A stretch of DNA of 12,930 bases, from positions 1 through 12,930 of the forward strand of contig JANBQS010000731.1 of NCBI GenBank assembly GCA_027577415.1, written 5' to 3'. The notes under the pieces were generated by a model that saw only the letters and a list, made by a program, of their open reading frames with translations, searched no databases and was not told the DNA's origin. This stretch comes from Coemansia sp. RSA 922. Its lineage: Eukaryota > Kickxellomycota > Kickxellomycetes > Kickxellales > Kickxellaceae. Shown here piece by piece: positions 1 through 8,601 of this stretch; position 1 is the stretch's first letter; the number at the start of each line of letters is the position of its first letter. A program made the position numbers and the translations under genes.

Positions 1-372
1 GCCCATGAAGTGCTCCAATCAATGGCTGTACCCACAGTCAAATCAAGTCATGTGTCAAAGCTATCACTTGCAGTGCAGCATGGGGTCGCCCAGAAACTCA
101 GAGTGATCATGCCGCTAGACCAATGACTCTCCAATTACTTTTCCCCCAAGCTTGTGATATGTAACATGTGCAATGCAAGTAAAAAATAATACACTGGTGA
201 TTGCAAATCAACTCTTAATCGATTTATGGCCACTCAAAGCATAGCAAACCAGCTCTCAAAAGAGCTGCAAGCAAAGGACACACAAAGAACATTCAAAGAG
301 CTGCTTTTCCTCAAAGAAGCTCTCAATGAGCGGGGCTTTTCTCTTTGTAGGACCTTTGGTGTGTCGCTTTAA
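1..372 (+). pseudogene. Decayed protein-coding fragment, possibly with a BED-finger-like segment
   Basis: One + frame runs from the window edge to TAA at 370-372 and is broken only by TGA at 124-126 and TAA at 187-189. The last piece, from ATG 226, encodes 48 residues of helix-like composition rich in Lys, Glu, Gln and Leu. Around codons 54-76 the frame shows a Cys-x2-Cys pair (TGT 160, TGC 169) followed by a Ser-Thr-Leu-Asn-Arg stretch. That resembles the layout of BED zinc fingers found in hAT-type transposases, but the two expected His positions read Phe and Gln. For about 124 codons of random sequence of this composition I would expect roughly six stops, so two is suggestive only. No gene name can be given. 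It could be the 3' end of a gene lying outside the window, a transposase relic, or chance. Confidence 0.3.
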
Positions 373-442
373 ATACACATTTTTGCGCACAGACATTGTC
401 GAAGCAAAAGAAGCTACATTTGTGTGCTTTCTTGTTCAACCA

Positions 443-513
443 TCCGCAATGGTCCAGTGGCAGGATATCAAGTTTTCGCCTTGAGGGTCGGGGTTCAATT
501 CCCCGTTGCGGAA
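443..513 (+). tRNA. tRNA-Glu (anticodon UUC)
   Basis: A complete 71-nt cloverleaf folds by eye. The acceptor stem 443-449 pairs perfectly with 506-512, with discriminator A at 513. The D stem is 452-455 with 463-466. The anticodon stem 468-472 pairs perfectly with 480-484, and its loop 473-479 carries TTC at 475-477, which decodes GAA as glutamate. The T stem 489-493 pairs with 501-505 and encloses the TTCAATT loop. The A box (450-460) and B box (492-502) fit the Pol III internal promoter consensus, with A in place of the usual G in the B box. There is no intron and no encoded CCA, as expected for a eukaryotic nuclear tRNA gene. Confidence 0.96.
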
Positions 514-523
514 TGCCTTATTC

Positions 524-527
524 TTTT
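524..527 (+). terminator. RNA polymerase III oligo-T terminator of tRNA-Glu
   Basis: A run of four T lies 11 bases after the discriminator base of the tRNA. This is the usual form and distance of a Pol III terminator. Confidence 0.8.
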
Positions 528-1378
528 GACAAGTATACATAACATGTGTATCATCTCTTTTTGGCCACAGGGTCAATCATATCGGGTGCTCGACTACTTT
601 ACTTTTTTGAAATTACATTTCTAAGCAAAAGTAAAGTGAGGATAGTTGCTAAGTGTTGTTGGCTAATTAGTACAGCGGCCATCATATTTTTGCCATGGTA
701 TAATGCTCTTGGTGGATGTTGGTCGTGCAGAGTAGACTCAAAGAATAGATATGTTATTTTTTTGGAACTTGAACGATACCCAAGTATCAAATCACATTGA
801 TTATGATTCTTTCCTTGATGTGTGGCGCCATTTGGCGAGTGGCTCCCGCTGTGGCATGTGAGTGGGAATCCGAGTGAAATTGTGCATGGCGGCAACTAAG
901 CAAGTGTGACATGGTACGATAGTTCCTTTCCGGGACCCGTATGGTGGGAGGGAGAATCTGCACCACCTTGTGTCTGCATCGCTTGCTTGCTGATGGTGGC
1001 AACTTGTTTGAACCGCCCTACACATATTCTCAGGCATGCGTCTTTTGTTGGTTCTCCTAATTGGAGTCGAGGACGTCCACTGCTCCCAAAGCGTGCTCAA
1101 TTTCAAACCCTGTCAAGCAATCTAGATTGTCAATCATGGCGAACAATGACCTCAACCAATGTGATAACAATACCTATCTCTCATGACATGTTTAGTGTGG
1201 CACATCACAAGCACATGCTTGTACTTGCATGTTCTAAGGTGTCAAGTCAGCACCTCTTAAACGTCTTAATAAATAGTATATAGTTGGCGCAAGTGCAGGG
1301 ATCCTGCGCTAATACAGCTCTTTGCTTTACCAGAATCGTTACCTAGCTGCTCTACATATTTATACTTATTTTTAATCC
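528..1378. other. Intergenic region between tRNA-Glu and acyltransferase copy 1
   Basis: I see no convincing gene in these roughly 850 bases. Open frames of 60-125 codons occur on both strands, but the longest (906-1283, +) opens with GTG, resembles no known family and ends inside the promoter of the next gene. A small perfect hairpin (GCAGG-GAT-CCTGC) lies near 1295-1307, just downstream of the TATA-like element. The rest is presumably the upstream region of the acyltransferase gene. Confidence 0.6.
1277..1283 (+). promoter_or_regulatory. TATA-like element of acyltransferase copy 1
   Basis: TATATAG lies about 100 bases before the ATG at 1379. TATA-like elements sit at a similar distance (about 70-135 bases) before the other protein genes of the window, which supports it as a core promoter element. 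A second A/T-rich candidate lies at about 1355-1363. Confidence 0.4.
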
Positions 1379-2851
1379 ATGGACAACCTATTGCGAGACA
1401 TACAGCCACAGACCATCGACTTGTGCATCTTTGATCTCATACCATCATTCTTGAATATCCCGTTTTACTTCTACTACGGTAACGACGCAAATGATTCCGA
1501 CTTTATGCGCGCTGAGCAGTTGCGCGAGTCGTTCTACATGGCTCTGCTGGAATTTCCGATTATTGTCGGCCATCTCGAGACTGATGGTAGTGGACACGCC
1601 AAGGTCGTGGTTGACCCGGACAACCTCAACATTCCCGAGTTCCTCGAGTCGCAAAGCAGTGTACACTTTCGCGACCTCCGTACTGCCAAGTTTGGCTGGG
1701 ACGCCTTGCCTAGCGGGGTGGCTACCGTTGGCGCAATAACCACTGCAGATGCAGCTGGTATTATCAAGCTTGCAAACGTGCACATTGTAAGGCTGCAAGA
1801 CAACAGTGGCATTATTGTGTTTATCAGCATGTCGCACTATATAGTTGATGGGGTCGGCTTTTTCGGGGTTGTTAATCGATGGGCCGAGGTTTGTCGACAG
1901 AAGCGCAGGGGCAGTCCTGCTGATGATTTGCCAGCATGCCATTACATCTTTGAGCGCAGTTCACTATTGGACAAAATGCCAGAAGACCGCAAAGCCCTCG
2001 ATGACCCAACCTTAGAGTTGATTACCACGACGGGGCCACTTGTTAGATGGCTGGCGTGGATTTCGCCAAAGACACGCGGCATGCTGCTCAACAAAGCCTT
2101 CTCTCTCATGTCTGTGGTGGGACACACCTTCCATTTTTCTACCAGCAGACTAGCATCTCTGCGTGCCTCGGTTCAGGGCTATCTCTCCAGTGACGTGCGT
2201 CTTTCCGACAACGATATTCTTACAGCGCTTCTCAGCATGGTGATTGCTCAAAGCCAGGCCGAATGTAAGCGTGATTCTGCCTCAGCTAGCTATTTGTCAT
2301 CACTAGCCTCGTATCTGTTTCCCTCCATGTACGCACCAGACAGCAGCTTTGTTACTCAGGTCGTCATAGATACGCGCCCACGGCTGAAAGGTCTGAGCGC
2401 AGCCAAGTACACAGGAAACTCGGTTCTGACGCGTTGTCTTGTCAATTCGATGGAGAGCCTGACCAGTGGTATCACTGAACAGTCATTGGCACCGATTGCC
2501 AAGGGTGTGCGGCAGCTCGTGAACGGCGTTGACTCGCAGTACATTGGGGAGTATGTTGATACACTTCATAAGGACCTGCTGCGCTTCATGTGCCCGGCTA
2601 CGTATGCCTTTACAAAGACGACTATGTTGTTATCCAACCAGTCTCGCCTTCCAAGTTACAAAGCCGACTTTGGCAATGGTATTCCAACATGGGTGTCCTC
2701 AGTCCGGGCGTTCTTTCCAAATTTCTCGTCGATTATGCCTGCTCCTCCTTCGACGGGCGGATACGTCGTATATATCTCCATGGCTGAACGGGCTATGACA
2801 AAATTATTGCAGAACGAGTTCTGGATGGGCACTAACGACATGCTGTACTAA
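1379..2851 (+). CDS. BAHD-like / fungal transferase-family O- or N-acyltransferase, copy 1
   Basis: The 490-residue product resembles acyl-CoA-dependent acyltransferases of the BAHD / trichothecene 3-O-acetyltransferase superfamily (Pfam transferase family). These move an acyl group from CoA to a hydroxyl or amine of a small metabolite, usually in the cytosol. The catalytic HxxxDG motif is at residues 153-158 (H153, D157, G158). The D-x-R-x-R segment at 331-335 and TGN at 345-347 match conserved C-domain positions. The structural DFGWG motif appears as DFGNG (430-434). No signal peptide or membrane segment is seen, and length is normal for the family. The start is secure: an in-frame TAA lies at 1373-1375 and the ATG has a TCCATGG context. 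It is intact and intronless. Its paralogue lies tail to tail at 7948-6476. The substrate cannot be read from sequence. Confidence 0.9.
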   Translation: MDNLLRDIQPQTIDLCIFDLIPSFLNIPFYFYYGNDANDSDFMRAEQLRESFYMALLEFPIIVGHLETDGSGHAKVVVDPDNLNIPEFLESQSSVHFRDLRTAKFGWDALPSGVATVGAITTADAAGIIKLANVHIVRLQDNSGIIVFISMSHYIVDGVGFFGVVNRWAEVCRQKRRGSPADDLPACHYIFERSSLLDKMPEDRKALDDPTLELITTTGPLVRWLAWISPKTRGMLLNKAFSLMSVVGHTFHFSTSRLASLRASVQGYLSSDVRLSDNDILTALLSMVIAQSQAECKRDSASASYLSSLASYLFPSMYAPDSSFVTQVVIDTRPRLKGLSAAKYTGNSVLTRCLVNSMESLTSGITEQSLAPIAKGVRQLVNGVDSQYIGEYVDTLHKDLLRFMCPATYAFTKTTMLLSNQSRLPSYKADFGNGIPTWVSSVRAFFPNFSSIMPAPPSTGGYVVYISMAERAMTKLLQNEFWMGTNDMLY

Positions 2852-3549
2852 CCGTGTTGGTGCCTAACTCATACTGACCATCATTGTTGCCAAAATTTTG
2901 TTATCTATCAATTCATACTTTTAAGCAAGCCTCAGTTTAGCGTATATCGCCTGCGATTGCTTGTTCTGCCAACTTGATTAACATTTGCTTAGTTAACATT
3001 GCCAGCCGAGTTTAAATTAGGAGGTGTTTGTTCGCGATGGGCGCCTTGGCCACAAATATGACTACATGTGACGTAGAGGCTAAATAATAGTGTCGCTGTC
3101 GTCCAGATTATTGTCAACTTGAAATCCATTACGTTTTTCCCTATTTCGTGGAAGGTCACACGTGCCTAACCGAATTCAATCCAATGTGTTCAGTGCTACA
3201 CCTCTCGGTCTTGAGAGCACATTGTGGCGGATGTCAGCGAGCCTTATTTTGCAATTTTTGATAAGATCACCAAGCGGACTATGCCAAAGTTGGGTTTAAC
3301 TAACTCCGTAGCAGTTGTAGAGAAGCTCAAGGCCATACAGACAACATCGTCAAGTGATACCATGCCAATGTCTCACTATAAGTACAACCGTATTATCTGG
3401 AGCGCGGACCTTTTTATGGAGAAGACACAATGCCTATTAAGCGTAGAAAAGATCTTGCAGCACCTCCCTTTTGTGCAAGACATGTGGCCAATGAGCTTAT
3501 GTTTAATGATATTAAAGTACGACATGTTTGCTAGACAACAATCAAGTAG
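2852..3549. other. 3' flank of acyltransferase copy 1 with weak coding-like traces
   Basis: No intact gene is visible and I found no clear AATAAA just after the acyltransferase stop. From about 3224 to 3549 there are coding-like traces in two overlapping + frames. One is open from GTG at 3224 to 3667. The other starts at ATG 3430 and meets stops at 3532-3534 and 3547-3549, then continues as the frame of the fragment that follows. The pattern fits a degraded gene with frameshifts, but no family is recognisable. Confidence 0.4.
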
Positions 3550-3684
3550 AAAAGTGATATATTCAAATGCCACAACAGTGTTGGGAAAGAGTTGGCAGTT
3601 GCTTCTGGTCGTGTGCCAACATCTTCTACCGCACCAACTAGGAGGGAGGACAATAGGCGCCTGTTAGAGTTTGCGGCAGAGCTC
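3550..3684 (+). pseudogene. Decayed coding fragment, copy A of an inverted pair
   Basis: A 45-codon open + frame lies between stops at 3547-3549 and 3685-3687. Its segment 3592-3684 aligns without gaps to 6082-5990 on the - strand: 53/93 bases match, 25 of the central 30 (3616-3645), and 14 of 31 encoded residues, with the pattern P-T-x-S-T-x-P-T followed by R, N, L, E and A-E. Most mismatches are transitions. Agreement in the same codon phase suggests a shared protein-coding ancestor. Position after the acyltransferase, on the same strand, mirrors copy B after the second acyltransferase. The Pro/Thr/Ser-rich and charged composition could suit a Gag-like linker of a retroelement or any disordered protein, so identity is not claimed. 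Confidence 0.45.
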
Positions 3685-3946
3685 TAAGCAAGGCAACACG
3701 ACACTAGCCTTATTTATTTCAGCTTTCCTATTATCTTACCCTGTTACAGTACTGACGAGTCTTACATTCAGATTCCAACAAGTGGAGAATCTTCTCAAGC
3801 TCCAGCTCTGATCTTGTCTACTTTGGCTGTTTTCTCTGCTCATATAACTATTAGTCAAACACCTTATCTGCACGCTGTGCTCTTCTTTCTTTTATCCTTC
3901 TTGAACTAGGCAGGCTACTCTGGTTGTATTACCACGGCTGTAGGGC

Positions 3947-3962
3947 GGTCCCACTTGGGACC
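3947..3962. repeat. Short perfect hairpin
   Basis: GGTCCCA at 3947-3953 and TGGGACC at 3956-3962 form a perfect 7-bp stem with a 2-base loop. It lies in the gene-poor spacer, with no U run or gene beside it, so no role can be given. Confidence 0.35.
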
Positions 3963-4355
3963 TGCTTTAGCTTCACAGTCTGGCCCATTGTAGCGGCACC
4001 GCCTTTTTAATTTTCGTGCATGTCAGTTTTTAGTATCATCTATCTGCCTCTTCCACAATCCACCATGTCTCCCTTGGATGCTCTTTCACCTTTAGTCATG
4101 TACATGGCTTGACACAGCTCTTCTACTTTCGCACAGTCTCTTCATAGAGGCATACCTATCTCTCATGGCCTAGCTATCAGCACACTACAGCACCCTTCTA
4201 TATTTGGGCGCTTACTGTTACACGTCATTGTGTCTTACTCTCCAGTGCTTGCTTTCGTGTGTGTGATTTGTGTTGAAAATTACTTTGCACATTGGCTTAT
4301 CTACACCCCAACTGTATCTCATGTTAAAAATGAAGCTTTGTTGACTGAAGGAAAC

Positions 4356-4384
4356 AAGAGAGAAGAGAAGAAAAGAAAGAAGAA
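4356..4384 (+). repeat. 29-nt uninterrupted polypurine tract
   Basis: Only A and G occur for 29 bases, inside a segment where 47 of 60 bases (4321-4380) are purine, although the flanks are pyrimidine-rich. Read on the - strand it is a polypyrimidine tract ending in TTTCCTTCAG, which looks like a 3' splice site. It could equally be a retroelement polypurine tract or simple low-complexity DNA. Confidence 0.5.
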
Positions 4385-5935
4385 TTTTTAAGATAGAAAG
4401 GGATTGGCCAGAGAAATCAGGCACAGAAGGGAATAGAACCCTTTAGAATTAGAGAGGAGTGAACAATGTAGATCCGACCGAATAGAGAAATAGTGCAAAA
4501 AAGAGTAAAATTCCAACATATGCTTTGGTTAGAATACCGGCCCACTTCAATGAGCTTTATCACACCCGTTTAAGCCTGAGTGAGAGTGACTGTTGCAATT
4601 ACAATATGCATGCCTTTTGACTCACATACACACTGGCTTTCTTCCAATGCCCAACATTGTACCTCTGAATAGTTCTTGCCTCGTGTACAAATATGCGCGC
4701 TCTATCTCGGCTACCATGTTATCTGCAAGTTGTCATTTAAAGGCTCTTGTGTACTTTGTTTCTTGCCATTTATTGTGAAAGTCGCCGTGCTCTGATTGTC
4801 TTGGCTGTTATGTATTGGAAGCGTGTTTTGCTTGCACTCCATCACTCTTTTTGGCTCCTCCAGACTGCCAGGCACTCAGATTATACACTTACAGATTATG
4901 CCTGTTTAATGTTTGTGCGCTCGTATGGTTGTAAGGTTGGCATTCACACTGTCGTTTTAGTGTACCTCTGTTTCTATTGTCTTTGGCTCTCTTTGTGCAT
5001 CTTGTGGTTGCAACAGCTCATCCACCGCCTATTATAATACTTCTAAATCTCAGCATAGCATGTTCTTGGTGATCTTCGCCATTTCTATCGCCTCTGCTCT
5101 TATGTCTGAAAATCATGTATTGGGCACCACCCACTGCTCTCGCTGACCCATCGTACCTTGAACACAACTTGACAACTATGTACGTACTGGGGATATGACC
5201 TTCTCATTGTATAGTACTACTTTTGCAGAGCTTGTTTGTTGCCGACGTAGTGTCTACTTTATCCTAGCTTGAACTCGTATCCCTGATCAGCCTCTGTCTT
5301 GCAGGTACATCTCCCACCTTCGTAATCTTTTGTTAGCTATGCCGTTGTTCGGCTTCTAGATGATAGGTGCTTGTCCTATTACCGTGTCCACTTGTGCCTA
5401 TCCCTGAGCATACTCATTTAGCTGGTGTTGATTCTATCTCCGGCTAGTACATGCTATCACTTTATTAATATCCCTTTATTGGCGTGATCACATATACTCA
5501 CACTTGTGTCTGGACTAGCTATTTGTAGCCGTGGCCGTATGCTACTTCGCGTGTCTTCTGTCATAAATATTGCTTGTTCTACCCGCTGATATTAGGATTC
5601 ACGACTACCACTCAACTTTTTGACTGCGACTGGCAGCAATATCAGTTGACACAGGCGTATCTTTACAGATTTTGCATAGTTTGACATTGGTTCAAGTTTA
5701 ATTTGCTCTCGCTGCCTATGGTGTTTGCATGGTTATTATCTCTCCAGTCCTCTATTCTATTACGACTGCTCTGGAATTTTTATGCGTATACACATTGGCT
5801 GGCAACATTTCTTAATACTTTAATTTGACCATGTCTGCCACGACGACTCGCACGACTCCACTTGGACTCCTCGCACGACGAGCAGTAATCGTTGACAACG
5901 TTATTCGCACATATTACACCAGTTGATACCTTTTA

Positions 5936-6182
5936 TCTTGTTGTTTGTCTCGGATATGCTCTAACCTTGTAGCAGAACAGTCGATCATTATGCTCCGCCA
6001 AAAGCTCCCGTAAATATTGGTTGGTTCTCCTCGTAGTTGGCACAGTAGAAGGTGTTGGAGTCTGTTCGTAAGTAGCGGCCAACACATATTAAACCATAGC
6101 CCATACTTTAACAATTTATTGTGCATCCGTTGCTCCTGTGGCTGCAGGTACAAACCCAGGTCCAAAATGCTGGTCACTATTC
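5936..6182 (-). pseudogene. Decayed coding fragment, copy B of the inverted pair, with a candidate intron before it
   Basis: On the - strand the frame entering at 6181 is broken by TAA at 6118-6116 and 6091-6089, then stays open for 51 codons from 6088 to 5936. The segment 6082-5990 is the partner of 3592-3684 on the + strand. Upstream, - strand positions 6270 to 6183 look like an 88-nt intron: ACAAG/GTATGT at the 5' side, a TTTAAC branch-like sequence, and CCTTTCAG at the 3' side. Splicing would join a short ATG-started piece (6296-6271) in the same frame. The stops make it non-functional as read. It follows the stop of acyltransferase copy 2 by about 400 bases. Its family is not recognised. 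Confidence 0.4.
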
Positions 6183-6475
6183 CTGAAAGGAGTTAAACCA
6201 ATAGGCAAGTTTTGTATAGCTCATGGTTGAGCTCTGAACAAGACAGTATAACACACAACTTTTGACATACCTTGTATAGCTTTTCGTCTTTACCATTTGC
6301 CTAGTTTAACGTGTGAAAATATAACCTTTTAATTCTGGTATTCCTGCCAACATATATATTGCGAATTGATTTAATGGTATGTGTGTGGATACTGACTTTG
6401 ACAAATGCTTATTCACCTCATCATATATTATAAACTGTGGCAATTAATTGAGCTAGCGAATAACTCAACAACATG

Positions 6476-7948
6476 TCAATATAGCAGTTCCAGAGCACTC
6501 ATCCAGAACTCGTTTTGCAGCAGCTTGCCCATGGCCTGCTTTGACAACGTAACGTACAAGGCATACCCGCCAGTCGAGGGGTGAACAGGCAATATCGATA
6601 CAAAGTTCGCGTAGAACGTCTTGATTGGGCTCACCCAAGTTGGTATGCCGTTACCAAAGTCGGCGCCATACAATGTAAAGCGGGACTGGTTTGAGATTAC
6701 CACTGTCGTCTTTGTAAATGTCTGCGCTATTGGGCACATAAAGCACGATGGGTCCGCAATGAGTGTGCCAAATAGTTGTCCAATATACTGAGCATCGACA
6801 CCACTAATTGACTGCCGAACTCTTTTGGCTTCGCGTGCCAGCGACTGCCCATCTATACCCCCAGCCAGGTCCTTCAGCTGACTGGCGAGACACCGGACAA
6901 ACACAGTGTTGCCCGTGAATCTTGCGGCGCTCAGACCATTCAACCGTGGCCGTGCGTCGCATACAAATTCGGTAGTAAAGTCGCCGTCTTGCGCAAAGAG
7001 AGATGGTGCCAGATACGATGCCAGCGATGCCAAGTAGCCTCCAACTGCTGCCTCCGGCCTACACTCGGCTTCGCTCTGAGCTACTGCCATACTGATAAGT
7101 GCCGTAAGAATGTCGTTGTCAGTGATACGCTCGTTGCTGGACACGTACTCCTGAACCAGAGTGTGCAGTGTTGCGAGTTTCCTAGCTGATAGGTAAAAGA
7201 CATGGCCCTTAATGCTCGTAAGCGCGGCGGCTGTGCTCAACACAGCACCTCTCGTCTTGGGAGATATCCACGCCAGCCACTTGGATATTAACCCCGATGT
7301 CGTGAATAGCTCTCTGGTGGAGTCGTCTAATTCCCCGCAATCACCTGGCAAGAGCTTGGATATTATATTGCGCGAAAAGCTACCCTGGTATGCCGGTAGC
7401 CCACCCGAAGTCTCTCCACTGAGCATCCATCGACAAACTTCAGCCCAGCGATTTATAAACGCGCAATACCCGACCCCGTCCACCACGTAGTGCGGAATGT
7501 TTGCAAAAATAACAACTCCGCTGTTGTCCTGCAGTCTTACAATGTGAACATTTGCAAACTTGATAACACCGCCGGCGCCTGCTGTGGTCATTGAGCCGAC
7601 GGTTGCCACGCCATCTGGCAAGGCATCCCAGGCAAACTTGGTAGCCTGGAGGTCGCGGAAGTGCACGCCGCTGTGCGACTCGAGGAACTCGGGAACGTTT
7701 AAGTTATCCCTGTCCACCACGACCTTGGCGCGACCACTACTATCCATCACCAGGTGTCCCACCAGAATAGGAAACTCAAGCAAGGTTGTAAAGAACGACT
7801 CACGTAGCAGATCGGTGGGCATGAAATCGGGCTTGTCTGCATCGTTTGCATAGTAGAAGTAGTAAGGGATGTTTGCGAAAGATGATATCGTGTCCACAGT
7901 GCACAAGTCAATAGTCTGTGACTGTATAGCGCCAGATAACGTGTCCAT
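6476..7948 (-). CDS. BAHD-like / fungal transferase-family O- or N-acyltransferase, copy 2
   Basis: The 490-residue product is a paralogue of copy 1, aligning end to end without a gap (288/490 identical by hand count). Both keep HYxVDG at 153-158 as the HxxxDG catalytic motif, D-x-R-P-R at 331-335, TGN at 345-347, and DFGNG at 430-434 in place of the family's DFGWG. The role is acyl transfer from an acyl-CoA to an unknown acceptor, presumably in the cytosol. The frame is open for 48 further codons upstream to an ATG at 8092, but the start at 7948 is preferred: it matches copy 1 residue for residue, where an upstream stop fixes the start, and it has the same TCCATGG context. The least conserved part is residues 171-200 (9 of 30 identical), just after the catalytic motif. 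It ends in TGA and is intact and intronless. Confidence 0.9.
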   Translation of the reverse strand: MDTLSGAIQSQTIDLCTVDTISSFANIPYYFYYANDADKPDFMPTDLLRESFFTTLLEFPILVGHLVMDSSGRAKVVVDRDNLNVPEFLESHSGVHFRDLQATKFAWDALPDGVATVGSMTTAGAGGVIKFANVHIVRLQDNSGVVIFANIPHYVVDGVGYCAFINRWAEVCRWMLSGETSGGLPAYQGSFSRNIISKLLPGDCGELDDSTRELFTTSGLISKWLAWISPKTRGAVLSTAAALTSIKGHVFYLSARKLATLHTLVQEYVSSNERITDNDILTALISMAVAQSEAECRPEAAVGGYLASLASYLAPSLFAQDGDFTTEFVCDARPRLNGLSAARFTGNTVFVRCLASQLKDLAGGIDGQSLAREAKRVRQSISGVDAQYIGQLFGTLIADPSCFMCPIAQTFTKTTVVISNQSRFTLYGADFGNGIPTWVSPIKTFYANFVSILPVHPSTGGYALYVTLSKQAMGKLLQNEFWMSALELLY

Positions 7949-8055
7949 GGATGAAAAGTAGGTAGGTGTACTAAATTGCAGGCAGTAAGAAAATAGATAA
8001 CTAGGGATGGTTAGAGAAGCAAAGTTAGTTTGGCATGAGAAATACGTGTTACTAG

Positions 8056-8062
8056 TATATTT
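8056..8062 (-). promoter_or_regulatory. TATA-like element of acyltransferase copy 2
   Basis: An AAATATA element on the - strand lies about 110 bases before the chosen start at 7948, similar in spacing to the TATA-like elements of the neighbouring genes. If it is used, transcription would begin downstream of most of the 48-codon extension, which supports the shorter protein. Confidence 0.35.
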
Positions 8063-8595
8063 GTCGGAATTGCGCCACGCAAGAGAAGTCATTTGGTATA
8101 GTGTTCTCCGCTATTTCTGGAAATGCGCCGATCTCTACGTCTACCAATCATTGGTCGTCTGCTCCAACATGTAGAGCTAATAACAGGCACTCGTTCAAGA
8201 TCATGGCAGATCTCTGAGAACGAAAGATCCTGTAAATAGCCACATTACTCAAGAAACAAAAAAAAAAGACTGTTCAGCTTTACGTCGCCGACTATTCTCT
8301 ACTGCACCAAATGCCCAAGCCACGTTCACATGCCGGTGAACACAACAATGCCCCGTTTCCCACCACACTCAGCAAGCCATGTCTGTGGGAAAATTTGTTA
8401 GATGTTGCCAATTAAAGGCAATAGAAGCGGTAAATTTTCTGCTATAGGACCTAGCAATTGTTGTGTATAAATGTGTGTACATACAATTTTACTAGATCCA
8501 TCAAGAGTACAACTGTTGAACGTGGATCAGGACTGCGCATGGGACTCAACAACACCACGGGCATCTGGCACTATTTCTTTTAACGGGTTACGAGA

Positions 8596-8601
8596 TTTAT
8601 T
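8596..8601 (-). promoter_or_regulatory. Polyadenylation signal AATAAA of the Pro/Tyr-rich gene
   Basis: AATAAA on the - strand lies about 80 bases after the stop codon of the gene ending at 8680. Confidence 0.5.

Larger units (their letters stand above)
3685..5935. other. Long gene-poor, pyrimidine-rich spacer
   Basis: I find no gene that I can support in these roughly 2.2 kb. The + strand is pyrimidine-rich over most of it (42 of 60 at 3841-3900, 39 of 60 at 4981-5040, 41 of 60 at 5041-5100, less at 4861-4920), with a purine-rich interruption at about 4330-4500. Read on the - strand, one frame gives long coding-like runs with many TAA/TAG/TGA stops, but stop density is about what base composition predicts. 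A very old retroelement or gene relic in - orientation is possible but unproven. Confidence 0.5.

Noticed and set aside
424..624. 66-codon frame across the tRNA
   Set aside because: It overlaps the tRNA-Glu gene completely and has no protein-like feature.
787..1106. Overlapping - strand frames of 71 and 101 codons
   Set aside because: They overlap each other in different frames and show no domain, signal or codon pattern of a real gene.
906..1283. 125-codon + frame upstream of acyltransferase copy 1
   Set aside because: It has a GTG start and no family features, and it runs into the TATA-like element of the next gene.
3224..3667. 147-codon + frame as a gene
   Set aside because: It opens with GTG, has no recognisable family, and the homology to the other arm lies in a different frame. 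Kept only as a coding-like trace.
3685..5935. One continuous decayed ORF of about 2.5 kb on the - strand with Gln codons turned into stops, as in RIP or a reassigned genetic code
   Set aside because: Stops occur about every 16-26 codons in this and in another - frame, which is close to the expectation from base composition. Acyltransferase copy 1 ends with a normal TAA at the same place where copy 2 ends with TGA, so stop reassignment is also excluded.
7949..8092. 48-codon in-frame N-terminal extension of acyltransferase copy 2
   Set aside because: Copy 1 has an in-frame stop two codons before its ATG and aligns from that Met. The extension has no counterpart there and overlaps the likely promoter.
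8466..8471. TATAAA on the + strand
   Set aside because: No + strand gene follows; the next + gene is more than 4 kb away.
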